A stretch of DNA of 64,000 nt from Acidobacteriota bacterium (GTDB lineage Bacteria; Acidobacteriota; UBA890; WLXD01): the NCBI GenBank assembly GCA_012103255.1, contig WLXD01000005.1, positions 124,001-188,000 on the forward strand, read 5' to 3'. Below are positions 26,807 through 36,412 of the stretch, piece after piece (position 1 is the first letter of the stretch; each line of letters begins with the position of its first letter). A program made the translations under genes and the position numbers. Under the pieces are notes generated by a model. The model did no database searches and was not told the origin of the DNA. It saw only the letters and a program-made list of their open reading frames with translations.

Positions 26807-29024
26807 CCCAGAGCGGCACAGGGAGCATGAACTGCGCTTCCTTCGCAGGGTCGGTCACCATGATCATCAACTCGTAGTAGCCGGCCGGTAGGTCGGCAGG
26901 CAGGGTGGCCTTCACGAGGATCTGGAGACCGTCGCTCTCGGTATCGTGGAAGCTGGCGAAGATGGTCTGGGCCGCGAGAGCTACCTGCTCGCCAGTGCTT
27001 GCCTGCAGAACCATGCCGAATTGCGCCGCGACGCTACCGTCGGGGTTCTTCGTCAGGTTGTGCGCAACCAGGTACGCATACTGCTCGGACCCTGCTGGGC
27101 CAGACAGAACCGCGGCCGGCGTGACTTCGTTCTCGCCAATTACGAGCGGATACGAAACGGGACCGTCGACCTTGTGTTCGGGAGGCGTGGCAGCGTTGAA
27201 GCCGCGCATCATGAGGCCCGGGTGGTCCCAGTCGACTCCGACCGGACCTGACACAACGGGGTCGCCTGACGCGTGATGGCCCATCGCGGTTGTGGGTGTC
27301 GTGACCGCGCTGATCCTGCCGATTTCCTTGTCGCGCAGGACAACGCGCACGCGCCGGTCGCCCGGCGTAGCCCACAGCAAGTCGTAGTAGCGGAACGGCA
27401 AGCCGGCCGCGGGAGACTGACGCATGCGGTCCATGTCGAGTTCGATGTCGCGCGCCGAGAAGTCACTCATGCGGTCCTGGTCGTCCAGAACGTACGAGAG
27501 GATCTCAAGCTGGACCTTCGTATCGGCCCCGCTGTCGGCAAGCTCTTCCATCTGGCTCCACGGAACCTCGATGATGACCGGGACACGATTGCGAATCCCG
27601 TTGCCGTAGAAGCCTCCCGATGCGACATCGAAAACTAGATCGGTCTCGGTAATTCCCTTCGTGACGAATTCAGCGAGCTGGAGCTGTTTCTGAACCTCGC
27701 TCATGTTGGCGTAGTCAACCGGAGCTGCCAGCTCCTCAGGGGCGTCTACGGTCGCTCCAGCCGCGGTGGCATTGATATCGAGCTTGAGGATTTCCGGATC
27801 GCCTGGTTGGCGCGCAAAGGCGATGACGTAGTAGGAGCGGTTGGCCTGCTCTATCTCTCCCAGTGCGCCCACGATGTCGTTGGTTTCCCAGTGCATCTGG
27901 CCACCTGTGGCAGATGCCAGCGAGGTGAGTGCGCTACGCGACCCGCCGCGTGAGTCGAAACTGCCACCGCTGGTCTCCATGCTGCCGATCGATGTTCGAT
28001 CGCGGCCACCGCCCAGCCCGGAAGGATCGACCACGTGGATCACTGCGTCGGCAGAGCGGAACACCTCCAGGGAATCGTCCAAGGAGGCCCGTACGTCTGC
28101 GCTGCCGAAACGTTCGTCACCGCTCGACGTGGCGAGGGCAAGACCGGCATTTTCCTGCATGTCGGTGGTCATGTCCGAGAGTTCGCCCAGGGACTGGCCA
28201 GTCAGCACTGCGTCGTCGAAGCCCTGGGAGAAGTAGATCACGTGTTTGCGGCCACGAATATTGCGCAGGATGTCGCCGACCTGCTGCATCTGACCCGTAT
28301 AGCTCGCTACCAGATTGCTGTAGTCGTTGTACTCAAGGCCGCGAACTTGTTGAGACATCTCGGCGAGTGCGCCTGCCACATCCAGGGGAGCACCTGCGCC
28401 GCCAGGCTCGTTGCCACCGGTCGCAACACCGCCGGCTTCCGCGAGGGCGAGGTCGAGGATCGGATTAGCCAGGAAGCCTGCGCGAGCGATGTTCTTCGTG
28501 GCTTGGTTGAGCCCGAGGCCGTTGATCGCGGTGAGGATTTGCTCTCGATCGCGGGTGAGCGGAACTACTAGTCGAGCGCCGGAGACCGTGTTGAACGTCG
28601 CGATCCCAACAAGGTCGCGCGGGCTCAACTGGTTCTCGACGAAATCTCGTGCTGCTTCCTGGGCCTCGACAACTCCTCGGGGGTTGTTGAATGCGGCGTC
28701 GAAGAACAGTACCCACTGCCGCCAGCCGGCCGGAGGTACATCGGCCGCCGCCCCCGCGTCGACGTCGCTGACATTCACCTCGTACACCGCAGTGATCGGG
28801 CGACCGTCGCCGTCGACGCTGAGGGTGAAGTCGGACGCTTCGAGCCCGGGCACGAACGCGCCGTCCGACCCCGTCACTCGAACCTGAAACTGAACGACGT
28901 CAACGCGGGCGCGGAACTGGGGGCGCTGCTGGGCTAGCGACGCGAGTGGCGCGGCCATCATGGCCACGAGTGCGAGCGCAGTCAGACGCCTGGCGTTGCG
29001 GTAGCGAGGAGAGGAAGAGCGCAT
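26796..29024 (-). CDS. secreted VWFA-related acidobacterial domain protein
   Basis: 742 residues from the ATG at 29024 (GAGG five bases upstream), with a signal peptide ending near AQQ (about residue 32). The first domain (VDVVQFQVRV, LEASDFTLSVDG) and the VWA core that follows match the VWFA-related domain typical of Acidobacteria. The usual DxSxS metal site reads DAAFNN, so metal binding may be altered. A Gly/Ser-rich loop (about residues 330-360) and a C-terminal half with beta-rich segments follow. Function unknown; such proteins are thought to mediate surface contacts. The end overlaps the convergent GT-C gene by 11 bp. Confidence 0.82.
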   Translation of the reverse strand: MRSSSPRYRNARRLTALALVAMMAAPLASLAQQRPQFRARVDVVQFQVRVTGSDGAFVPGLEASDFTLSVDGDGRPITAVYEVNVSDVDAGAAADVPPAGWRQWVLFFDAAFNNPRGVVEAQEAARDFVENQLSPRDLVGIATFNTVSGARLVVPLTRDREQILTAINGLGLNQATKNIARAGFLANPILDLALAEAGGVATGGNEPGGAGAPLDVAGALAEMSQQVRGLEYNDYSNLVASYTGQMQQVGDILRNIRGRKHVIYFSQGFDDAVLTGQSLGELSDMTTDMQENAGLALATSSGDERFGSADVRASLDDSLEVFRSADAVIHVVDPSGLGGGRDRTSIGSMETSGGSFDSRGGSRSALTSLASATGGQMHWETNDIVGALGEIEQANRSYYVIAFARQPGDPEILKLDINATAAGATVDAPEELAAPVDYANMSEVQKQLQLAEFVTKGITETDLVFDVASGGFYGNGIRNRVPVIIEVPWSQMEELADSGADTKVQLEILSYVLDDQDRMSDFSARDIELDMDRMRQSPAAGLPFRYYDLLWATPGDRRVRVVLRDKEIGRISAVTTPTTAMGHHASGDPVVSGPVGVDWDHPGLMMRGFNAATPPEHKVDGPVSYPLVIGENEVTPAAVLSGPAGSEQYAYLVAHNLTKNPDGSVAAQFGMVLQASTGEQVALAAQTIFASFHDTESDGLQILVKATLPADLPAGYYELMIMVTDPAKEAQFMLPVPLWVTG

Positions 29025-29204
29025 TGCAGCCTCGATCGATTTCAGGGGGCTTGTTTGGACGCCGCACGACGTCCGAGCACCGGGAGCATGCCGCATTCAC
29101 GGCGAAAACGAAACGTGCTCGACCCTCCTCCCGTGCCCCTCTCTGTGTGGCATGCTCGCGTTGCCCGTCTCGAGACTCCCACGGATTCCTGCGTTCGGAG
29201 CGAT

Positions 29205-32200
29205 ATGGCTACTCTGAGAACTCACCACGCGCGCGTCTTTCTTCTGGCCGGCCTCGTGCTGGCGCTGCCGGCGCTGGGTCAAACGGTGGACGAGAACGCC
29301 GAGTCCGCCAAGGCGGCCGCGCAGGACAAGAGTCTGCCGCTCATCACGACTCGAACGCTCGACTTCACAACCGATGAGGGGACTTGGATCTCGCTCGACG
29401 TGTCGCCGGACGGCGAGACGATCGTGTTCGAGTTGTTGGGCGACCTCTACACATTGCCCATCGCCGGAGGGCAGGCCGAGCGCATCACAAGCGGTCAGGC
29501 GTACGACATGCAACCGCGGTACTCGCAGGACGGGACGCGAATCGTCTTCATCAGCGATCGCAACGGTTCTGAGAACCTCTGGGTAGCGAATGCGGACGGG
29601 TCCGACCCCGAGGCACTGACGACCGGTGAGAAGCAGAGCTATGTTTCGCCGATCTGGGCCCCGGAGGAGGACTATGTTCTCGCGACCAAGGGGAGTCAGC
29701 TGTGGCTGTACCACCTGGATGGCGGCTCTGGCGTGCAGGTCACTGGCCACGACGACGGAGCCCCTGCACACGCTGGTGTCGCCGCGTCGGATGATCCTGG
29801 TTACCTCTGGGTCAACCTCCGGGGACGCCCTCAGGGCGGGTTTCCCACGAGCAGTTTTGAGCCGCGAACTCACGACGCGCCATCCGCGGCGATCCAGAGC
29901 TCTCCGCGCCAGGTCGGGCCATACCAGATCGGCCTACTCGATCGCGAGTCGGGCATGGTCCGTGTGCAGACGCACGAGCACGAGGGCGCATTTCGACCTG
30001 TGGCGAGTCCGGACGGCCGATGGCTCGTGTACGCCACGCGCTACGACACTCGTGAAGCTCTCAGGCTCGTGGATCTTCAGACCGAGGACGAAAGCTGGCT
30101 TCTCATGGACGTCCAGCGCGACGACAGCCAGGGTGGCGGGATGCGCGATCGTGATGTCTATCCCGGGTCGGCTTTTCTGCCGGACTCTAGCGCGCTGATC
30201 ACGAGTTTCGGCGGCAAGATCTGGAGCGTCGCGGTGCCGTCGGGGGATGTCACGCCGATCCCATTCTCGGCGCGCGTCGAGCAGGAACTCGGTGCTCTGG
30301 CCAAGTTCGAGTACCCGATCGACGACGACCAGCTCACCGTGTCGCAGATTCGCGGCGCCCAACCGTCGCCGGATAGTTCTCGATTGGTGTTCTCCGCCCT
30401 CGATCGTCTGTGGATTGCCGACTTGCCCGCCGCATCGGCTGCAGTGGTCGAACCGGTCGTGCTCGACGACGAGACAGAGACACACTCCACGATTCGAGAC
30501 GCGAGTCGACTGACGACCGGCGACGACGTGGAGCACGCGCCGGTTTGGTCTCCGGACGGGGCGTATGTCGCGTATGTCACCTGGAATGACGAGACTGGCG
30601 GCGACATCTACCGCATGCGCGCTGACGGCTCGGGCGCTCCGGAGCGACTGACTACAACATCCGCCTTCTACGACAAGATCGCTTACTCGCCAGACGGAGA
30701 TCGGATTGTTGGTGTGCGCGGCAACAAGATGCACCGGATGCGCACGCTGGAGGACTTCGGCAACCACGCGACGACCGCCGAACTGGAGTACATGTGGTTG
30801 CCGGCCGACGGCGGCGATACGACCCGAATCGCGTGGGTCGGCAGCGGCGCTACGCAGCAGGGCCGCAACGCGCCGCACTTCGGGCCCGAAGCTGATCGGA
30901 TCTACGTCTGGACAGGACGTGACGGTCTGATTTCGATGCGCTACGACGGCACAGACGTACGGACACACCTTCACGTGACCGCGCCGTCCGGCAACAGGTT
31001 CGGACCCGCACGTCCGGAGGAAGTCTTGATTTCGCCTGGCGGGGGCTACGCTCTGATCCGGGTCAACCGCAATGTCTTCATGAGCGTGGTGCCGCCCGTT
31101 GGCGGGGAGGCCCCAACCGTGTCACTCGGGGGCGGTGCCGCGGTTCCAACCTGGCGCTTGACCGAGATCGGTGGTGACTTCATCGCGTGGGATGCCGACG
31201 GAGCGACCGCGCTCTACTCGATCGGCCGGAGTTTCTTCCGCTACTCGCTCGAAGATGCGGAGGCTGTCGCGGATGCGATCGACGCCCATCAGGCCGCGGA
31301 AGAGGAGGCTGACGAGCCCGACGAGGAAAGCAGTACGCCCGCCGAGGAAGCCGAGATGGATTCCGCGGCCGAGGGCGAGACGGAGACGGAGTCGGGGGCT
31401 GATAGCGATGCTGACGCTGGTGACGACGCCGAGCAGGAGCCCGAGATTCCCCAGTACCGAGCGGATCGCGTCGATGTCGAGATAGTCGTCGACAAGGACA
31501 AGCCTAAGGGGACGGTTGCGCTTCGCAACGCGCGCCTTATTACGATGCGCGGCGCCGAGGTGATCGAGCGTGGAGACATCGTCATCACCGACAATCGCAT
31601 CGTGGCCGTCGGGCCGAGCGGCGAGGTCGATATCCCGAACGACGCGACAGAGCACGACATGTCCGGCAAGACGATCTACCCGGGTCTCGTCGATATCCAC
31701 GCTCATACCTGGGTCGCATGGGGCGTGCATCGCGAGCAGGTTTCCCAGTTCCTGGCCCAGCTCGCATACGGCGTGACAACTCAACGCGATCCACAGACTT
31801 CGTCCGAAGATGTCGTGACGTACTCCGATCTCATGGAGACGGGCGAACTCATCGGCCCGCGGATCTACTCCACCGGGCCCGGCGTGTTCTCCAACGACAA
31901 CATCAAGAGTCTGGATGAAGCGCGAGACGTGCTGCGCCGCTACTCGGATCACTACAACACCAAGACGATCAAGCAGTACATGGCCGGAGACCGGAAGGTG
32001 CGGCAGTGGGTCATCATGGCCGCGCGCGAACTGGGCCTGACGCCGACCACGGAAGGCGGAAGCAACTTCACGATGAACCTGACGCTGATGCAGGACGGCT
32101 ACGCCGGCCTGGAGCACTCGCTTCCGATCAGCCCGTTCTACCGGGATGTGGTCGAACTCGGCGCCTTCAGCGAACTGGTCTACACGCCGACGTTCATTGT

Positions 32201-32747
32201 TGCCTATGGCGGTCCGAGCGGGCGTCAGTACTACCTCACCCGAACGGACATGGACTCTGTGGAGCGATTGCGTTTCTTCACGCCACACGACGAGCTCGAC
32301 AAGTGGAAAGCCACGCAGTGGTACCGCGAAGATCAGTACGTGCACTTCCTGCACGCCGAGCAGCTCAAGAAATGGATGGACGCTGGCGGCAAGGCGGGGC
32401 TCGGATCCCACGGTGAGGTGCAAGGGCTCGGCACCCACTGGGAACTCTGGATGATGGCCTCCGGCGGGCTGGACAACCATTCCGCTCTGCGGATGGCGAC
32501 TCTCGACAGTGCCGATGCGATCGGACTCGCTGGAGACATTGGCTCGCTCGAACCCGGGAAGTTGGCGGACCTACAGGTGCTCGACGCTAATCCGCTCGAC
32601 GATCTCGAGAACACCACGGCAATCAGCTTCGTGATGAAGAACGGCCGGCTCTACGAGGCGGCTACTCTGACCGAGATCTGGCCACGCCAGCGTCCACTCG
32701 AGCCACAGTGGTGGTGGAAGGTCGAACCGGAGGAAGCCGAGCAGTAG
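29205..32747 (+). CDS. TolB-type propeller fused to an amidohydrolase, exported
   Basis: 1180 residues from the ATG at 29205 (GGAG five bases upstream) with a signal peptide ending near ALGQ. Residues about 40-690 are WD40/TolB-like blades (LDVSPDGETI, PRYSQDGTRIVF, PVWSPDGAYVAY). A 70-residue acidic Glu/Asp/Ala linker follows (about 690-760), then an amidohydrolase domain with GTVALRNARLI, the metal pair His832-Ala-His834 and GLEHSLPIS. Where most relatives have a metal Asp, it reads GLGSHGEVQGLG. Probably hydrolyses a cyclic amide or peptide outside the cytoplasm; substrate unknown. Confidence 0.87.
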   Translation: MATLRTHHARVFLLAGLVLALPALGQTVDENAESAKAAAQDKSLPLITTRTLDFTTDEGTWISLDVSPDGETIVFELLGDLYTLPIAGGQAERITSGQAYDMQPRYSQDGTRIVFISDRNGSENLWVANADGSDPEALTTGEKQSYVSPIWAPEEDYVLATKGSQLWLYHLDGGSGVQVTGHDDGAPAHAGVAASDDPGYLWVNLRGRPQGGFPTSSFEPRTHDAPSAAIQSSPRQVGPYQIGLLDRESGMVRVQTHEHEGAFRPVASPDGRWLVYATRYDTREALRLVDLQTEDESWLLMDVQRDDSQGGGMRDRDVYPGSAFLPDSSALITSFGGKIWSVAVPSGDVTPIPFSARVEQELGALAKFEYPIDDDQLTVSQIRGAQPSPDSSRLVFSALDRLWIADLPAASAAVVEPVVLDDETETHSTIRDASRLTTGDDVEHAPVWSPDGAYVAYVTWNDETGGDIYRMRADGSGAPERLTTTSAFYDKIAYSPDGDRIVGVRGNKMHRMRTLEDFGNHATTAELEYMWLPADGGDTTRIAWVGSGATQQGRNAPHFGPEADRIYVWTGRDGLISMRYDGTDVRTHLHVTAPSGNRFGPARPEEVLISPGGGYALIRVNRNVFMSVVPPVGGEAPTVSLGGGAAVPTWRLTEIGGDFIAWDADGATALYSIGRSFFRYSLEDAEAVADAIDAHQAAEEEADEPDEESSTPAEEAEMDSAAEGETETESGADSDADAGDDAEQEPEIPQYRADRVDVEIVVDKDKPKGTVALRNARLITMRGAEVIERGDIVITDNRIVAVGPSGEVDIPNDATEHDMSGKTIYPGLVDIHAHTWVAWGVHREQVSQFLAQLAYGVTTQRDPQTSSEDVVTYSDLMETGELIGPRIYSTGPGVFSNDNIKSLDEARDVLRRYSDHYNTKTIKQYMAGDRKVRQWVIMAARELGLTPTTEGGSNFTMNLTLMQDGYAGLEHSLPISPFYRDVVELGAFSELVYTPTFIVAYGGPSGRQYYLTRTDMDSVERLRFFTPHDELDKWKATQWYREDQYVHFLHAEQLKKWMDAGGKAGLGSHGEVQGLGTHWELWMMASGGLDNHSALRMATLDSADAIGLAGDIGSLEPGKLADLQVLDANPLDDLENTTAISFVMKNGRLYEAATLTEIWPRQRPLEPQWWWKVEPEEAEQ

Positions 32748-32756
32748 GGCCGGCTG

Positions 32757-34088
32757 CTACTGGATGTAGCCGAGGGCTCTGAGCTGCTCCGCCCGCTCAG
32801 GCGGTAGCTCGCCCTGGGTGTGTTCCTGTTCCGCCGTGCGCAGTAGCTCGATGAGTTCGGACATTGCTTCCGCGATGGCTGCTTGGTGCTCGAGCGCGTC
32901 TTGTAGCTCGTGGCGATCCGTTTGCATGTCGTAGAGACGGTCAACGCCGTCCGTGGCGAAGAGGTACTTCCACTCGTTGCTGAGCAGGGCATAGCGCAGT
33001 CCGTCGTCCCATCCGCGCTCCCGGTGGGTCCGCTCCGCGAGTACGTAGTCGCGCTCATCGGTGGCGTCGCTGAGCAGATCCAGACCTTCGAACTGAGCCT
33101 CGAGTCCGGCGTCCGGACGGAGAGCGATTCCGGCAAAGAGAGTCGGCAGTACATCGAGGCTGGAGGCAAGCGTTGCCACTCGCCCCGGGCGCGCGCCCAT
33201 CCCGGAAGGCCACTTGATAACCAGCGGTACGAACAGCTGTTCGTTGTGGATCGTGCCGTGGTCGCGCCAGCCGTGCTGGCCAAGCCCCTCACCGTGGTCT
33301 GACGTGACAACCATGGCCGTCGTGTCCCACCGACCGGTATCACGCAGCGCGCCAGCAAGGCGGCCGACCTGGGCGTCGGCGTAGCGGATCTCCCCGTCGT
33401 AGGCGTTGTTCCAGCGCAGGTTGCGCTCCGATGGCTCGATTCCACGCTCTTCGAAGAACTCGAAGAGGCCCTCGTCGGTCGAGTAGACGTCGTATTCCGG
33501 CAGGGGTTCGTACGGTGCGTGGGGATCCCAGAGATGGACCCATAGGAAGAACGGCGAGTCCGCTGGGCGCCCTTCGAGCCAGCCGAGAGCCAGGTCGGTA
33601 GTCTCGGCGTTGAGGCGGTCTCGGCCGTCAGGTTGGTCGAAGTGCTCGAAACCGATCTGGATGCCGGTGTGATCCTTGAGGGGGGCAGCACTCACGAACG
33701 CTGCGGTCGTGTAGCCCTTCTGGGTGAAGACCTCTGCCGCGGTGCGGATCCCGTCGAGACCGAACTGCTCGCCCATGTGCGCGAAGTTCCCCTTGATGCC
33801 GTGGGTCATCGGGTGCGTCGACGTCATCAGCGAAACGTGGGCGGGGAGCGTGGTCGACATTGTTGTGATCACGTTCTCGAAAACGGTCGCCTCAGCGGCT
33901 AGGGCGTCTAGGTTCGGGCTCGTGTCGCGGAAATACCCGTAGGCGCCGATGTGGTCGGCGCGTAACGTGTCGATCGTGACGATCACCACCGATGCGGGTG
34001 GCGCGTCATCGCCCGGGCCGGTTTGGCCACACGCGCCAATGGCGACGCAGGCGGTGAAAGTTAGGTGCCAACGAGAAGGTGATCGCAT
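32757..34088 (-). CDS. sulfatase/alkaline phosphatase-superfamily lipoprotein, second paralogue
   Basis: 443 residues with a lipobox at Cys20 (IGACG). Sulfatase-fold motifs VTIDTLRADH (Asp40), VTSDHGEGLGQHG and DHGTIHNEQLF. The nucleophile loop is STTLPAHVS with Thr80; no formylglycine C/S-x-P-x-R motif. Ends EQLRALGYIQ, matching the tail of the protein at 23571-24911. Convergent with the propeller-amidohydrolase (9 bp between stops) and divergent from the HExxH gene. Probably a phospho- or sulfo-ester hydrolase or transferase at the cell surface. Confidence 0.87.
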   Translation of the reverse strand: MRSPSRWHLTFTACVAIGACGQTGPGDDAPPASVVIVTIDTLRADHIGAYGYFRDTSPNLDALAAEATVFENVITTMSTTLPAHVSLMTSTHPMTHGIKGNFAHMGEQFGLDGIRTAAEVFTQKGYTTAAFVSAAPLKDHTGIQIGFEHFDQPDGRDRLNAETTDLALGWLEGRPADSPFFLWVHLWDPHAPYEPLPEYDVYSTDEGLFEFFEERGIEPSERNLRWNNAYDGEIRYADAQVGRLAGALRDTGRWDTTAMVVTSDHGEGLGQHGWRDHGTIHNEQLFVPLVIKWPSGMGARPGRVATLASSLDVLPTLFAGIALRPDAGLEAQFEGLDLLSDATDERDYVLAERTHRERGWDDGLRYALLSNEWKYLFATDGVDRLYDMQTDRHELQDALEHQAAIAEAMSELIELLRTAEQEHTQGELPPERAEQLRALGYIQ

Positions 34089-34194
34089 GATATTCGGGAT
34101 TCAAACACAAGCGCTGCGCGGAGGCCCGCGGTTGGCTAGTTTCGCGCGCCAAGCTGGTTCCGCTAGTCTCCTGGCCATTCAACGGAGGTGTGGA

Positions 34195-36054
34195 ATGATT
34201 GAACGTCTGGGATTCCGGCTCGTTCGAGCTGCAGCTGGATTCGTGCTGGTCGTGGCATTCGGGATCACTCCCGCGGTTGGCGCCCAGCAACAAGTTGTCA
34301 GTCAGCACGCGATTGTCGACTACTCGGCCCAGCTCGGGATCGCGACAACAGTCGCCAACACCGTCGACCAGATCTGGGGCCCGATGGTCGCCTTCTTCAC
34401 GCCGCTCGGACTGACCGATCTGAGTCCGATTCAGATTCAGCTGGTGGCTTCGGTTCCTGGGCAGGCGCCGGGCTATACCCCGATTGCGGCGCCGCACCAG
34501 ATTCAGATGAGCCTCGCCAATCCAGTGACGATCTCCGGGCAGCCTTCGTACCAGACCACCGTGGCTCACGAGATGTTTCACGTCCTGGCGTATCGCGCTG
34601 GCGTCGTGACCTCGGCCAAGGCGCAGAACCAGAAGAACTACTGGATCATCGAGGGGGTGGCGGAACTCGCTGAGCACATGTTCCTGCCGCAGAGGCCGCA
34701 CAAAACCGTGCGATTTCAGAACTATCTCTCCCGGACCTCGCGGCACGGCGTGGCGCTGGTGGATTCCAGTTACTACGCCAGTCTCTTTCTCTATTACCTA
34801 TGGAAGGATCGCGGGCGTTCAGACCTACCGTACGACCTCATGGACTATCTGCGCTCGCAAGACGGTGAACAGATCATCCAGATCCAGAACTTCGGTCAGT
34901 ACTGGAAGGATTTCACCGAAAAGATGTGGAACGACACGCCTGCTCAGCCGGTGCTCGTCGATGGCGCGCCGGTGAGCACCGCGAGCGGCTCCACGCTGCG
35001 GCCGAACTTCAATGAGCCTGGCGTGCGCGAGGCCGTCCCGGCCAGCGGGACCGTCTCGGTGGATGTCGAACTGCCAGCGCTTTCGTGGAAGCACTTCATC
35101 TTCGAAGTGCCGTCGTCGAACGTGTTCGCGAGTTTCTACATGGGGCAACTCGCCAAAGAACAGAACTTCATCACCCACGCCTACGTGCGCGACGCGGCGA
35201 GTCAGGCCTGGAGCTACGAGGACTGGACCGGCAAGCCGTATCGGCGCTTCTGCATACAGCAGACAGGCGTGTGCGCCAACGAGCAATCCGAAAACATCGA
35301 CCGTGTGGCGCTGATCCTGGCCAACATGGACGACTCGACTGAACTGGATGACACGATCGCCGCGGGGACCCTGGCCGATCGCTGGCGCCTCACAGAGGTA
35401 CAGGTAGCGAGCGATAAACGCGTCCCCGTTGCGCGTGATCTGAATCTGGAAATGGGTTCGGGCGGAGGTCTCCTCGTTCGCTCCCATGGCTTCTGGCTCG
35501 TCTTCCCGGAGTCCGACTTCGAGGGCGAATCACAACTCGCATACGACTACATCAACAGCGCGTGCCGGATGAAGGGCTTCGTCAAGTTTCGCCGCGACAA
35601 TGAGACGGCCGAGTATGAGGTCGACGAGGAGCGTGACAAGTACAGCTGGGAAACAACGCGGCTCGAGGTCGGGGGACTGATCAATACGCCTTCCGGCTGG
35701 TGGTGCGGATTCGAGGATCAGCTCGAAGGCGGCCTGGCCGGCGGGGGGCTCGCAGCCGGCGGTTCCGTGGCCGCGATCTTTACCCGGCTCAACACCCGTG
35801 AGTACCCATCGCAGAGTTTTGCCGGTCGACTGTCGCGGGTGATGAAAGCAGTGCTCAGCCTGCAGGTGCCCGCCGGCGGCGCGAAGGAGGTGGTGATGTA
35901 CCAGTACACCACTGGCGACCGCACTGTTCTTCAAGTCGAACTGCAGGGCAACGTGCGCGCTTTCTTCGAGCCGGACCCCACGAGTGCCGGCGGCGCCGGC
36001 GTTGCTGCGCTGGAACGGAGGCGCACGGCGCCAAGCGTCGCGGCGCAGCGATGA
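34195..36054 (+). CDS. secreted HExxH protein, putative gluzincin of unclassified family
   Basis: 619 residues; GGAGGTG lies six bases before the ATG at 34195, and the first 30 residues form a signal peptide ending VGAQQ. The zinc motif HEMFH has His125, Glu126 and His129; a likely third ligand is Glu153 in WIIEGVAELAEHM, 24 residues on, the pattern of gluzincins such as peptidase MA-like proteins. The remaining 450 residues do not resemble any family I know; they contain scattered Cys (FCIQQTGVC, NSACRM, WWCGFE) that could form disulfides, and a Gly-rich stretch. Single gene, no operon partner. A protease role is inferred from the motif only. Confidence 0.7.
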   Translation: MIERLGFRLVRAAAGFVLVVAFGITPAVGAQQQVVSQHAIVDYSAQLGIATTVANTVDQIWGPMVAFFTPLGLTDLSPIQIQLVASVPGQAPGYTPIAAPHQIQMSLANPVTISGQPSYQTTVAHEMFHVLAYRAGVVTSAKAQNQKNYWIIEGVAELAEHMFLPQRPHKTVRFQNYLSRTSRHGVALVDSSYYASLFLYYLWKDRGRSDLPYDLMDYLRSQDGEQIIQIQNFGQYWKDFTEKMWNDTPAQPVLVDGAPVSTASGSTLRPNFNEPGVREAVPASGTVSVDVELPALSWKHFIFEVPSSNVFASFYMGQLAKEQNFITHAYVRDAASQAWSYEDWTGKPYRRFCIQQTGVCANEQSENIDRVALILANMDDSTELDDTIAAGTLADRWRLTEVQVASDKRVPVARDLNLEMGSGGGLLVRSHGFWLVFPESDFEGESQLAYDYINSACRMKGFVKFRRDNETAEYEVDEERDKYSWETTRLEVGGLINTPSGWWCGFEDQLEGGLAGGGLAAGGSVAAIFTRLNTREYPSQSFAGRLSRVMKAVLSLQVPAGGAKEVVMYQYTTGDRTVLQVELQGNVRAFFEPDPTSAGGAGVAALERRRTAPSVAAQR

Positions 36055-36073
36055 CCCTCCTTCGCCTCAGGGC

Positions 36074-36112
36074 ACAAGAAAGCCCCGCGAACCTCTTGAT
36101 TCACAGGGCTTT
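36074..36112 (-). terminator. rho-independent terminator of tRNA-Thr
   Basis: Minus strand: AAAGCCC (36106-36112) pairs with GGGCTTT (36079-36085), followed by CTTG. On the plus strand it also lies 20 bp after the HExxH gene, so it may work in both directions. Confidence 0.6.
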
Positions 36113-36117
36113 GCAAG

Positions 36118-36189
36118 AGCCGGCGCGGGGAGTCGAACCCCGGACCTGCTCATTACGAGTGAGCTGCTCTGCCTCTGAGCTACGCCGGC
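36118..36189 (-). tRNA. tRNA-Thr (anticodon CGT)
   Basis: 72 nt cloverleaf on the minus strand. Acceptor GCCGGCG pairs with CGCCGGC, discriminator T; T8, A9; D stem GCTC/GAGC; anticodon stem GCTCA/TGAGC with loop CTCGTAA (anticodon CGT, reads ACG); T stem CGGGG/CCCCG with loop TTCGACT. CCA not encoded. Own promoter upstream. Confidence 0.96.
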
Positions 36190-36200
36190 CGGGAACGGTC

Positions 36201-36229
36201 AGTTTAGCCACGTCGGATTGGGGCCGCAA
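36201..36229 (-). promoter_or_regulatory. sigma70-type promoter of tRNA-Thr
   Basis: Minus strand: TTGCGG (36224-36229), 17-bp spacer, TAAACT (36201-36206), about 11 bases before the mature tRNA 5' end. Correct geometry for a stable RNA promoter. Confidence 0.65.
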
Positions 36230-36311
36230 ACATGTTTTCGATGCGGCGCGGCAGGCTTTGGCCGGAGGTCGCTGATCCGGACATGAGCCCGCCACGGCAC
36301 AGCGGGCCCGT

Positions 36312-36319
36312 GCTACACT
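36312..36319 (+). promoter_or_regulatory. extended -10 element upstream of smc
   Basis: TGC-TACACT, with TACACT at 36314-36319. The TG one base before the hexamer fits an extended -10 promoter; no clear -35. It lies 93 bp before the smc start in the 223-bp tRNA-Thr/smc gap, where I see no gene. Confidence 0.45.
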
Positions 36320-36412
36320 CGCGGCCGTATTTGGGGGGCATGCCGAGCGTGGGGACGCTTCGGCAGCTATTCGGACACCTTCCAGGGGTAATGGTAGGGG
36401 AGGTCTCGACGC

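Noticed and set aside
31122-32480. 452-codon minus-strand frame opposite the amidohydrolase
   Set aside because: Shadow frame; the plus strand encodes the clear amidohydrolase motifs.
32742-32762. Terminator between the amidohydrolase and the second sulfatase-like gene
   Set aside because: CAGTAG/CTACTG forms a 6-bp hairpin over both stop codons, but there is no T-run on either strand.
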